Assembly (NCBI GenBank): GCA_013076295.1
Contig: RQOL01000660.1
Coordinates: forward strand, 1,178,001-1,242,000
DNA length: 64,000 nucleotides
Source of the DNA: Sanderia malayensis
Taxonomy: Eukaryota; Cnidaria; Scyphozoa; Semaeostomeae; Pelagiidae
Reading direction: 5' to 3'
Below the pieces are notes generated by a model. It was not told the DNA's origin, did not search any database, and was given only the letters and a program-made list of their open reading frames with translations. Positions within the stretch are counted from its first letter, which is position 1. Each line of letters begins with the position of its first letter. The position numbers and the translations under genes are program-made. This document shows, piece by piece, positions 25,401 to 35,364 of the stretch.

Positions 25401-28400
25401 TCCACTCACAAAGCATGTAAATGTGTCTGCAAGCTCAAGCTTGCTGAAATATATCAGTTAGCATAGTTTGAATACAATTTTGTTCCTTTGTATTCTGATA
25501 TAGACTATTTCTCATAAAAATGCGTGTACATTATAGCGTTCCCGGGCTCTCTTTCTCCCGCCTTTGCTTGCTTAATGCTTTATGCACGGCCTCGATATCA
25601 TCTAGCCTCGGTATCTGCACAACATGCTAACTCCCATTGACGCTTTGCATATCGAGGTAACGATGTGTTTTTGCTGAGCTACTAAAATACTTCAATTCAT
25701 CTTTTCCAGACTCCTTATATGTGGCAGCAATTCTTTCAGCACTGAAGTCGTATCTTGTTTTTGGAAACATGTTGTCTTTATACAGGTAGACATAAACACC
25801 AAACATTATTACTCTAGGCTAAGTTATAGCTGTAAATTAGCCTAGCTATTTATTAAGCTATATTATTACACATAGCTATGGGACACATACGACTTTTGAA
25901 TTTTTTACTCGCATCTTTCATTCCCCTTTTCCTCCAAACAATGTTTTATCCAAGTACATTCTTATAAAATAACGACCAAATTCCTTTTACATTATGATCA
26001 CAAGGGTCTTATTGAGAGAACAGCATTGTTTGGGGGAATTGGGTTGAATAAAGCCCTCAAAAAGACTTTTACGGTTTGATAGCCTTTCATTGTATTTTGA
26101 CAAGTGTCCCGAAGACTTCTGTGCCATATAGCTAAAAGCGAAGCTGAAGTTAATTGTTTCAATTCAATTCATTTGCAGACGTCACATGATACGCCTCCGC
26201 AGAGGAGACAGAACCTGGTTGCCCAAATCTGTTCGCACGTTGAGTTCATCTCCTTCAAGTTTGGTCGTACGTATTAGCTACAACATGTACCAGTTATATT
26301 TGATGAATGCCACTAAGGTTCAATTTCTTACACGGGCTCTTGGATGTCTCGCTACCGAGTTAGCACAATTATTAGTAGTGAGTTAGCAGTGGTAGCATTG
26401 GTCCCAAACATCAGTTTTTTTAAAGATCAGTTGTGTGGTTTATTGCTACAGGCGTTTGATTCGATCCTCCGGAGGCCATGCCTGAATTTTTTATTGACAT
26501 CGTTGGCCCCTTGAAAGGTTTTTTGATAGTTCTTAGGGCTTTATTATTTACAAACCCATTGTTACATATAAAAGCCCCTCCCGAGTAAACGCCCAGAGTA
26601 ATAATTAGATTTTTTAAATAAACGCCCAGGATGTTTAGTCGATTGTTTATTAAATTGTAATTAAATTGACTTGGAGTTATGTTGTTATGTTTTTCAGTCA
26701 GCAAGTATGAAGTATGCTGGAATGCAAGTTGCCTGCGCAGGGTGGAGTAAGTGTTGTTGCTTTCACTCTTTGTCATTCAACCTTTTCTTTCCTTTTGACC
26801 TAACTTTTATTCCATTGTTTTATTCGTTATACCCTCCGCTTCTCTGCTAATTCATCATTGTAATTTTCCTATTTCCATGTCAGCATGCTCTTTTTTTATG
26901 TTTTAGGTTTCGTCATATTCACCTTTATTCTTTGGATTGCATTCGTTTTGATCATTTCTGTCATTCTCTACCCTCTTTTCAACGGTGAAAGCAATTTCGC
27001 CCTGGCTCTCATCTACAAATTTTGGTGAGCCACTCATTACAAATTCTTTTTTACAAACATCAGTTATTGTATTTCCTGAAGCTAATTAGAGCTCACCCTC
27101 TTTTAACCGCCCCCTGCAATAAGCGCCCACCCTAAAATCAAAATGTGTTAACTAATTCTCACACTTTCTTTGTTTGGTTCAAATAATTTTGCAAAATATT
27201 TGTCTAATTTTGCATAATATATAATTAGCGGCCGGGCGCTTATTAGAGGAAATACGATATTCATTGAGATTAGCATAGAAATGAATTCCAATACATTGCA
27301 AATTCACTGGTTAGAGACTTTGCCATGGTATCCCAGGATGCCCTATTAATTTACCTAGATTGAAGGAACTAATGTCTAGATATGCTACTATTTTCATCAT
27401 TTTTATCATACCGTAAATCCTCGAATAAGCCTCCGGGGGCTTATTTGCCAAATCGAAATATTAGTCTGATTATTGTTCAATATTAAGCAAAATAAAAGCT
27501 ATACGATGCAGCCAATCAATGAAGTTATTGGTTTGCTGCTATTTGCAATACATTCACTAAAGAACGTCATTGTCTGGAAATGTGGGCTCAATATCCTTGC
27601 AAATGATTATCAGGATGGGGGCTTATTCGAAAGTGGGGGTTTATTCGAGGATTTACGGTACTTTACTTTTTGATGTTTCGAAGATGCTTCCCACAGCTCT
27701 CCATAGCTCTTGGCTACGAAAGCATTTTCATATACACGCCCCTTTACAGGGGCGTCTATTCGAGAGGGCGTTTAATAGAGGGGGGCTTTTATTAAAACAT
27801 TTCTAAAACAGGGGCCTTTATTCAAGGGGGGCAGAGAAGGGGGCGTTTAATTAAAAGTTAAGGTAATTAAAAGCTTTTTATATGCAGTTGAGTTGCAATC
27901 CCGTTTTATTTTCGCAGGCCCGCCGCACTGATTTCCTTCGCCGTCACTTTCTTGCAACTGCTTGCAACGAAATTCTGCTTCTTGCAGCAACGAGGTGCCA
28001 TAATCTCCATTAACAACAGGTATGCTATTTCAAAATACTTACCCTCATCTATCTGCCTATTAGAATGTAGCAAAATGCCTTCATCGGCAAAGGTAGTGTA
28101 GGTAGTGCTCTATGCCATGGCAAGGAGAGCGAGTTTATAATGGTAGGAATGATTTACAAAGAACACTACATTTGCTTTTACTCAAAGCTTCACGTTATTG
28201 CAATCATCAGACAGATTATTACCTATTTTATTATCTATCTTGTTCACTGATCTGAAAAAAGACAGAGTCTTTTGCTTTAGATCAGTGATCTGGTTATGGA
28301 TTTTCACATTAACTGCCTGGGATTGTTTACTAGACTCACTGCATTGCGTCCCTGTGATACGTTCGTTGGACAACTCCGAACAAGTTCGTTCATTGTGTTC

Positions 28401-30849
28401 ATTGTGTTCATTTGTTCGTTGTACTTGCACTCAATCGAGACTCGTGCAACAAGTGTAATTTTTTACAACATGTGATATACTATATCTACCCAGGGGAGTG
28501 CAGCCTCTATACATGTATGGAGGCTTAAACATCTTGGCTTAAACAATTTGGCTTCAATTTAAAACAATTCTTGATAAAGCTAAGCATTTTCATCTCTCAT
28601 CTATGCTACATTATAGCGAGATTTTTCAACATCGGTTTGTGTACTGTGGATTACAATCATATTTTCAGGGTTTACTGCTAACAATAGTTACACTTGGAAG
28701 GTTGGCTCGCCTCGCACCTCTCCCTTTTATCAAACTTTTCATTTGAGCTGCACAGCGCTCTTTAACTGAGGATCAATCATTTTTTCAACAAACCTTTATG
28801 GCTCTAGCATTAAATACTTGATAAAAACGCTATATCTAGCTTTGCCTCAGAGAACCAGAGAGAAAAGCCCTATTTACACTACACAAACTAACCCGGGTTC
28901 GCCCCGGGTTAAGCTAACCCGGGTTAGTTTTTCGTAGTGTAAATGCAACTAACCCGGGTTCGCCCCGGGTCGACTTCATTTACATTAGGCATTTCGGCTA
29001 ACCCAGTTTCGCCCACTGGTGAACGCTTACACTACAAACGAAAACTAACCCGGGTTAAGTTAACCCGGGTTAGTTTGTGTAGTGTAAATAGGGCTAAAGA
29101 GAGCTCGCCCCAAGTTTATAAGTCTTTACACCGCCCGATAGAAAACATATTCGAAAAGTTTTTAACACATCTTTTTAAACTTTCAGCCTTTCCGTGAACT
29201 ATTAATTGATAAACTGTCTATAATTTCAAGAAAGTTTGTTAATTTTATTAATTTTCTTTAGTATTAACAAATTTTGTTTGTTTATTTATTAATTAAAAAT
29301 TTTCTATAATTAATCTTCTTTTGCTTTCTTTTTCAGACGTTCATTTCACATCATGTCCTATTTGCTGTTTTTCTTCAATATATTTCTTGGTTTATTTTCC
29401 TGTCTGCTTCGGATCCTGAAAGGCGTAATTTTTGGCACCTTGTTCCTAGAAAGAGTACAAAAAAGCATTCTTCCAACTTCGTTTGAGTCAACCGACCCAG
29501 GTGAACAAAATAAAGCAACATAACTCACGCATTTTTTTTACAAGGTAACCTAGTACAAGACAGTCCAACATTTAAAAGATTTAGATGAAAACTACAAAGA
29601 AGTAATCAAGAAACTCTAGACTTTGCATCTAGCCTATTGTTTAACAAATACAATTCTTCTATTTTTTGCAGAGACTTAAGCAGGCCCGTCGAGAGCCAGC
29701 TCGGACCCTGGGGCTATAAACAAACAAGCAGCTGTTTTAAAATTGCTTTGCGTTAGCAAAACTTTTCGGGGGCCCTTCTTGAGACCCGGGCCCTGGGAAT
29801 TTACCATGGTTACCCCACCCCTCTGGACGGTACTGGACTCTAGCCTGACAGATTCTTAATCCACTAGTTCTTATATAAGAATATTTACTGTAGATCTCCT
29901 GTTTATTTTCCAGGTTATTATGCTTACATTGGCTACATCCTAACGGAGCATTCCCATGCTAACCCAGTGCTGTCCGTGTTCTTTGCTCTGCTTGAGAAAT
30001 GCATGTCTAAAAAGAAGGCAATACCTGTTGTTCTGGTCTCTAATAGCTCCACTGTTGGTGAGTAAAAGAATGACGAATCCACGTTAACACTTTTTTATAA
30101 ACGATAACTATTTCAACAACAACAACAACACATAAGGGAATGCGAAGGTCGTTCGAATTAGCAAGGTTTTATCCAATAGCGTACATCATTGTGGGGCTGG
30201 GGTGTAGGGGTGCGAAATGAAGTGGGTTTGCACTTAAAAAAAGCCTGGAAGAACTTTTATTAATTGTTCTTCCAGGCCTATTTTATTAAAAAGCCTGGAA
30301 GAACATTTTTGAATTCTTATTTATTTATCTTATTTATAATTGATAGATAATTTCAAAATGTAGACGACGACCAAAAAGGAGACATAATGATAAAATTACG
30401 ACAATTTCGATATTTCTGTATGCCATTCGCTTCCCTTCTGGTACTTCTATTGACAGATAATTGTTGTTATTATATTGTAATGCCTGATCACTGAGGAATC
30501 AGTTTAACGGGAGGAAAATATTCAAACAGAGGCTTATTCGAAATGGCTTCAATTCGGTTTTTCAATGCTGCATTTACTATGACGTCACGAGGTTCTATGT
30601 TTTGAATTTCCAGGCATTATAGACACAAACGGCGACGTTGAGATGGAGAATAGCTGTTTTAGCAAGGAGAAGAAAAGCACAAAAGACAGATGGAAGATTG
30701 TTAGAAATAGGTGGAATGTTGCTTACACGCTCATCAATAACCCAACGTTGGCGAAGTACAGAAAGACAGCATCTGAAGAGGACAGTTGCTCCAGTATTGC
30801 TAAAGAAGCAATCGATGAAAAGGAAGGTGAAGTTGAATATCTTGTTTAA
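19482..30849 (+). CDS. STRA6: STRA6 retinol transporter/receptor
   Basis: Nineteen exons join in phase to 759 residues: 19482-19750, 20696-20804, 20974-21059, 21889-22049, 22462-22582, 22715-22781, 23202-23312, 23815-23912, 24124-24188, 24273-24334, 25111-25264, 25710-25785, 26179-26266, 26698-26746, 26907-27024, 27918-28019, 29337-29500, 29914-30057, 30614-30849. STRA6 is a multi-pass plasma-membrane protein that takes retinol from its carrier into the cell. The N-terminal exon has four N-glycosylation sequons (N44, N54, N64, N75). Many hydrophobic segments follow. An Arg-rich loop (RRHMIRLRRGDR) lies in exons 12-13. The best match to vertebrate STRA6 is the C-terminal third: NRRSFHIMSYLLFFFN, ILPTSFESTDPGYYAY, ANPVLSVFFALL and WNVAYTLINNPTLAKYRKTA. 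It is about 90 residues longer than the human protein (about 667). Whether an invertebrate retinol-binding protein exists as its partner is unknown. Confidence 0.9.
20036..20345 (-). pseudogene. 3' end of a non-LTR retrotransposon
   Basis: Read on the minus strand, 20335-20170 encodes the C-terminus of a reverse-transcriptase polyprotein: RFNLDVRKRFYSNRVNNYWN, then LPEEIVNAPSINSFKNQID. A stop follows, then an untranslated stretch with CAGGCTACAAGCC and a terminal (TATAAG)-like tail near 20036-20065. It is 5'-truncated, as is common for such elements, and sits in STRA6 intron 1. The clade is not assignable from so short a piece. Confidence 0.75.
22905..23165. repeat. About 20-bp minisatellite in STRA6 intron 6
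   Basis: About a dozen degenerate copies of a 19-23 bp unit, CGATACACAGAGTTCCCCC-like. The unit is open in several frames on both strands, which produces spurious reading frames. Confidence 0.85.
23341..23627. repeat. Inverted-end element, AAAAC..GCATATAAGAAAC ends
   Basis: The left end AAAACTTGCATATAAGAAAC pairs with the reverse complement of the right end (AAAACCCGCATATAAGAAAC) with two mismatches. The interior has further GTTTCTTA/AAGAAAC words. It lies in STRA6 intron 7. Confidence 0.7.
24484..24756. repeat. ACCGTAAAT...AAGCCCCC repeat family, diverged copy
   Basis: Starts TACCGTAAATCTTC and ends TTTATTCGTGGATTTTCGGT. It shares the internal words AATGAAGTTATTGGCT and TGCTATTTGCAA with 27411-27661. 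It lies in STRA6 intron 10. Confidence 0.6.
27411..27661. mobile_element. ACCGTAAATCC...AAGCCCCC MITE, well preserved copy
   Basis: The left end TACCGTAAATCCTCGAATAA and the right end TTCGAGGATTTACGGTA are inverted copies of each other. About 250 bp long, with GCCAATCAATGAAGTTATTG inside. Other copies: 24484-24756, 45068-45354, 47270-47513, and fragments near 21530-21855, 31500-31770 and 40330-40605. It lies in STRA6 intron 15. Confidence 0.75.
28330..28460. repeat. CACTGCATTGCGTCCC repeat, copy 1
   Basis: Begins TAGACTCACTGCATTGCGTC and ends near AGACTCGTGCAACAAGT. It shares these words with 34318-34405 and, in part, 58665-58760. It lies in STRA6 intron 16. Confidence 0.55.
28867..29094. 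mobile_element. Foldback MITE built of AACCCGGGTT palindromes
   Basis: The ends GCCCTATTTACACTACACAA and the reverse complement of TTGTGTAGTGTAAATAGGGC are perfect inverted repeats. The CCCGGG-centred words AACCCGGGTT recur several times, partly broken into ACCCGGGTTCGCCCCGGGT. The 228 bp body contains smaller copies of its own ends (TTACACTA, TAGTGTAAAT), suggesting nested duplication. It lies in STRA6 intron 16. Confidence 0.8.
29681..29832. repeat. CCCGTCGAGAGCCAGCTC repeat, copy 1
   Basis: Starts CAGGCCCGTCGAGAGCCAGC and ends near CCTCTGGACGGTACT. A second, closely matching copy is at 49248-49410. The ends CCGTCGAGAG and CTCTGGACGG are roughly inverted. It lies in STRA6 intron 17. Confidence 0.7.
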
Positions 30850-30863
30850 CTTTCACCGTGAAA

Positions 30864-31138
30864 TACACGCATTTTATTTATAAGCAAGGCAGTACTCGGC
30901 AAGGCAAAAAGTTAAGCAATTTTAGTACTGAATTAAAGACTGCTAAGCAATTTGAAAAATTGTATTTTCAACAGGAAATGTGTACTGACACTATATTTAC
31001 CTTTTTCTAATCTATTTAAAAAAACGAACAAAAGTTAAGCAATTGCTAAGCAATTTTGAGTACTCAAATTTGCCTTCCAGCTAAGCAATTTTTAGTATTG
31101 AGCCCGAGTTGAAATTGCTTATAAAAAAATGCGTGTAA
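30864..31138. repeat. Inverted-end element, TACACGCATTTT...TATAAGCAA ends
   Basis: The left end TACACGCATTTTATTTATAA is matched by the right end TTATAAAAAAATGCGTGTA in reverse complement. The interior repeats GTTAAGCAATTTTGAGTACT-like words. It begins just after the STRA6 stop codon. Confidence 0.7.
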
Positions 31139-32028
31139 GGTTTTCTCACTTCTGATATTTATCTATTTTACACACATATCAGGTATATTGTACTTGTAAA
31201 TATTTACTTTTTGTTTTTACACATGACCGTAAACTGTTTTGATTCTGTGACATACAGTTGACATCCGCTTACTCGAACTCTGAAGGGAAATCGAAATTCG
31301 TTCGAGCAAGCGAATGTTCGAGTTAGCGGGTATTCGTTGTAAGCGGATGTCAATTTTTGTTTATAATCTTATATTTATTTTATGATTTTGCTTAAGAACA
31401 TGGCATTTTCTATTTTAGATTAATGTATCTATTATTATCTATTTGTGATTTGAGCATAGTTCGGTCGTACAATTATTTTATATCATGCACATACCATGTG
31501 CTACGAGTCCTCGATTAAGCTTCAGGTTTTCTTTTTTTTGGGGGGGGTATTAAAACGAAATTTTAGCTGGACTTTTATTTGATGTTGAGCTTCATAAAAG
31601 CTAGAATTTCCAGCTATTGGTTTAATTTTGCGGTTATTGCAATAAATTCACTACACAATTTGACGAGCACGGCTCAATGTCTTTGTTTTGGGGGGCATTG
31701 TCCTTGCAAATTGTTATTGGAAGGGGGGTTATTAGGGTTATTAGGGGGCTTATTCGGGTTACTTAACTGTAATAATTTTAAGTAGTTTTAGGTAATATTT
31801 GCTGAAATTTTGATTTCATGTTGGAAGTTGGAAGTATTTATAGGAGTGAGCAACAGCATTAATCATAACTGCTAACAAAAACGATTGAATTTTTATTCGA
31901 CTCTCTTTTGCTTTTGCTTACCTCTGCCAGTAAATGGGTGTTTTGAAGTTAATAATTGAGAAGGTGGGAGCCAATTAAGCTTGCGTAATAGTCAAATTGC
32001 GGGCATGAATTTTACACATGATCATAAG

Positions 32029-32036
32029 TGACGTCA
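32029..32036. promoter_or_regulatory. TGACGTCA (CRE-like) palindrome upstream of FAM219
   Basis: A perfect TGACGTCA lies 339 bp before the FAM219 start codon. This word is the CREB/ATF binding consensus. A single 8-mer is weak evidence of function. Confidence 0.3.
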
Positions 32037-32374
32037 CACACAGGAAGATGGCCACCGGAATGTGACCAGTCACCGTTCATCAATCATCAACAGTAAACTG
32101 AGAAAATAAAACTTTATTTATTGGCCAAAGATACGGATAGGTCGCCACAAAATAAAAAATTTTGAAAGATCGTACTTTTGATGTGGCCATAACTTCAATT
32201 TACTGAAACCAAACAGGATACCTAGGGTGTAAATTTGGCTTATAAATTTGCGAACCATTGCAACACACAACAAAACCAGTGGGTCAGCTTAGGCCAAGGC
32301 CATGAGATATAGAACTGCATTTAAATACATTGAATCTTGGTGGCAAGGAGGCAAGCAACACTTAAATTGAACTA

Positions 32375-35084
32375 ATGAATATCGAAGACACTGGAGAACA
32401 CGACCATTTTGAAGAAGAATATAAGGAGACGGTTGATAATGGTGCAAAAACAAAAAATGGAGTCAAGGTAATTTCGATTATACCTACCTATCCAATCCAG
32501 TAAGGGAGAAGAGGGAGACACAGGAAAAGAGGGGTCACACAGGAGAAATGGTTATTGCAAATGTTCAGTTGTTTTACTCATGTTTTTATTGATTGGTGAC
32601 TGTATGCACATTGCAAAATATGTTTGTACATATATTACATCCAATATTGCAGCAGTGAAAGATTTTACCATTTCAAGCAGTTTTCTAGTAACATACCTAC
32701 TTTATATGACATCTGTCTATGATGATAGCATAAATGGAGAGGAATTTGCTCAGTAGTTTAAGTATTTGTCAACTTGAATTCTAGAGTATGAATGGAGATG
32801 CAGAACCTTTGTTGAAAACATTGAGAAAGCCATCAGATTTGCAAATTAAGCTAGGTAGCACACATTTTACAACCCGTTTTTTGAAATTATTCTTCAAATT
32901 AATCATGACAAGTCAAATTTTACTAAACTCCAGATTCTTGATTTTTTTATTATTTTTCTATCACCTCTGATTTTTATTTGCTTTGCGCATACTTCAAGCA
33001 AATCCTCACATGAACTGAAGCTTCAACAGCTTGAATAGGTTTGCTTTTCTCCTCGGCGCTACACTGCACTAAGTGCACTTTACCAAAGGGAAAGGAAGTA
33101 GCAAATTGTTTGAGAAAATAAATGTTTGAGATGGGGGGCAATCAAGATAGTAGATGTCGACTGTGTGTTTTGATTAGAATATTGCTTCTATGTTTACGCT
33201 TTGTGGAGAGTAATGTTTTCTATTTGTTTCTTTCTGCTTGGAATCTAGAGGAACAACTTGAAAAGTCGAGAAAAGCGAATGGTCATTCCAAGATGATATC
33301 AAGAGGAAGGTTGTTGTCTCAGCTCTGCTTTATTTTTCACTTTTATCTGATGTTAGTCTACATGATGATCAGGATTTCATACACTTCTACTTGTGCTTGG
33401 ACCACAATCCTGTGACTTAAAACTTTGTTGGATCTCTTGTGAGTTGTCATAGCTCATCCCATTTTCAGGCCTCAAATATTTGACAACACCAGCCATGCTA
33501 TTCATTATCTGCCTTTTCAGCTTTTTTCCAGGATGTACCCTGCAGCATCATCGTCATCATCATTTCCATACCCGAGACGGCTGTGGGTGTGCCCATGAGT
33601 GTTGAGTGTACCACCTTCTTCCATCCCTCCCAATTCTTAGCCATCCTTGTCAGTGTCCCAGCTCCTTCACCACTCCAGCTTTTCAAGTTCCCAATCCAAT
33701 TACCCACTGGTCGTCCCCTTCTTCAGCTCCCTTCCATTTGTCCTCCAGCATACACGTTTTAAATCATATTTTTTCTGCTCTTTTTAGGTTGATGGTGCCG
33801 GGTAAGGGGGGATTTACAGATATGAGACCCGACGAGCCCCCTCTTGTATCAGTCTCCCCCATCAGGTTTGACCATGTTTTCCATTTACCTTTAATCGCAC
33901 CTGCGCATGCGATTTATTAGTTTTGATTCCTCCCATGTTTCTTCAACGATTTAATTTGCCTTATTAATTTTAGCAATGGATATTTCGAGGATGTTGCTTT
34001 GGGAACTCCAAATGACGAAATGGTCATTTTCAAACAACCCTCAAGTCCATATAAGGTATAAAGCGTTTATACCCACTTTAATCACACTCCGTTTCACTGA
34101 TCCCCCTTTCTCAGCACACGAACAGATATGTTTACTTGTTTTTAAGAATGTGATTAAATAATGCTAGAGAACAAGACTTTGTAACTCAGTCAGTTGTTGC
34201 TGAGAGTTTCGTGCTCTTTGCTATCATCAGACAACTCCTGTGGGGGGGGGGGCTGGGCACTGGAAAACAGACTGCAAAAACAGTACTTTTTGTTGAGTAG
34301 CTATATAGGTATAAGTTAGACTCACTGCATTGCGTCCCCGTGGCTCGTTCATTTGACAACTCCGGTACTTGATGTAGACACAATTGAGACTTGTGCAACA
34401 AGTCTAAGTATGCTTTGTATATGCCTATCTAAAATATTGGCTTATCTTTGGAAGAATATAGCATTTACTGTATGAACAAGCATTTACGGTATTGACGAGG
34501 TCTTCTTATACATATTGCAGGGTCCTCGAGATTGTACGCAGCAACTTCTAAAAGACGGTTATCGGTAAGTCTTAGTGAAACAACAAATGTTCTTGATTTA
34601 TTTATATTGAGCGCTGGGACGGGGAGGAAGTAATTGGCCCCTTTCTCTCTTTGGGGACGGGATTCAGTCCATTTGTTATGATTCGTTTGCTTTCGTTTTA
34701 TAGTTTTCTTTTTAATCAGCCTTGGTCGATTTCTGGTGGAACTCATTATATTATTATTATCATTATATTTATTTGTTTATTTGTTTATTTTAAAAGCTGG
34801 ACCACTATTTATACCACTTCTTAAATTGTACAGTGTTATCCACTCTAAATAATCATATTCATACATACATACATACATACATACTTACATACATACATAC
34901 ATGCATACATACATACATACATACATACATACATACATACATACATACATACATACATACATACATGCATACATACATACATACATACATACATACATAC
35001 ATACATACATACATACATACATACATACATACATACATACATACATACATACATACATACATACATACATACATACATACATAC

Positions 35085-35115
<31 letters not shown>

Positions 35116-35148
35116 CATACATACATACTTACATACATACTTACATAC

Positions 35149-35179
<31 letters not shown>

Positions 35180-35364
35180 CTTACATACTTACATACATAC
35201 ATCATACTGTAATGTAATAATATTTTTGTTGTTTTTGTACTGATGGTTGATTTTTGTGATGAAGGTTGGATGAACTCTCGGATGACGAAGACTTGGACTT
35301 AATTTTACCGAATCGAACTCAGGCGAATTGGTGTTCCTGTGAAAATGTCTGTACCATTCAGTAA
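32375..35364 (+). CDS. FAM219: FAM219 family protein
   Basis: Seven exons join in phase to 175 residues: 32375-32467, 32785-32854, 33249-33309, 33788-33865, 33974-34055, 34521-34564, 35265-35364. The FAM219A/B family is recognised from LQIKLEEQLEKSRKANG, then RLMVPGKGG, PDEPPLVSVS, and above all QQLLKDGYRLDELSDDEDLD followed by LILP and a Cys pair. The function of the family is not established. The protein is small, acidic and probably largely disordered, with no membrane segment. The last residues are CTIQ, which loosely fits a CaaX prenylation box. The start codon is the first ATG in frame before exon 1's KNGVK end. The upstream UTR was not mapped. Confidence 0.85.
33490..33720 (-). pseudogene. 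Non-LTR retrotransposon C-terminal fragment
   Basis: On the minus strand a frame reads RRGRPVGNWIGNLKSWSGEG and then LTRMAKNWEGWKKVVHSTL, the pattern typical of the C-terminus of many non-LTR reverse-transcriptase proteins (GRP..W......W.....L...A.....W). It lies in the FAM219 intron between exons 3 and 4. Only this fragment remains. Confidence 0.65.
34318..34405. repeat. CACTGCATTGCGTCCC repeat, copy 2
   Basis: Begins TAGACTCACTGCATTGCGTC and ends TTGAGACTTGTGCAACAAGT, matching 28330-28460 at both ends but shorter. It lies in a FAM219 intron. Confidence 0.6.
34860..35203. repeat. (TACA)n microsatellite, about 345 bp
   Basis: Near-perfect ATAC tetranucleotide array with occasional ATGC or ACTT variants. 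The repetitive Tyr-Ile-His-Thr or Met-Tyr-Val-Cys reading frames over it are artefacts. It is in the last FAM219 intron. Confidence 0.98.

Larger units (their letters stand above)
30850..32374. other. Intergenic interval STRA6 to FAM219
   Basis: No gene seen. It contains the inverted-end element 30864-31138, a TTCGAG-rich inverted element at 31257-31355 (GACATCCGCTTACTCGAAC at the left, its reverse complement GTAAGCGGATGTC at the right), and a fragment of the AAGCCCC family around 31500-31770. A TGACGTCA palindrome lies at 32029-32036, about 340 bp before the next start codon. Confidence 0.5.

Noticed and set aside
30638..30883. Alternative frame over the last STRA6 exon
   Set aside because: The STRA6 frame gives the conserved WNVAYTLINNPTLAKYRKTA segment and joins the previous exon in phase.
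34833..35243. Long repetitive open frames (Tyr-Ile-His-Thr on plus, Met-Tyr-Val-Cys on minus)
   Set aside because: They are translations of the ATAC microsatellite at 34860-35203.
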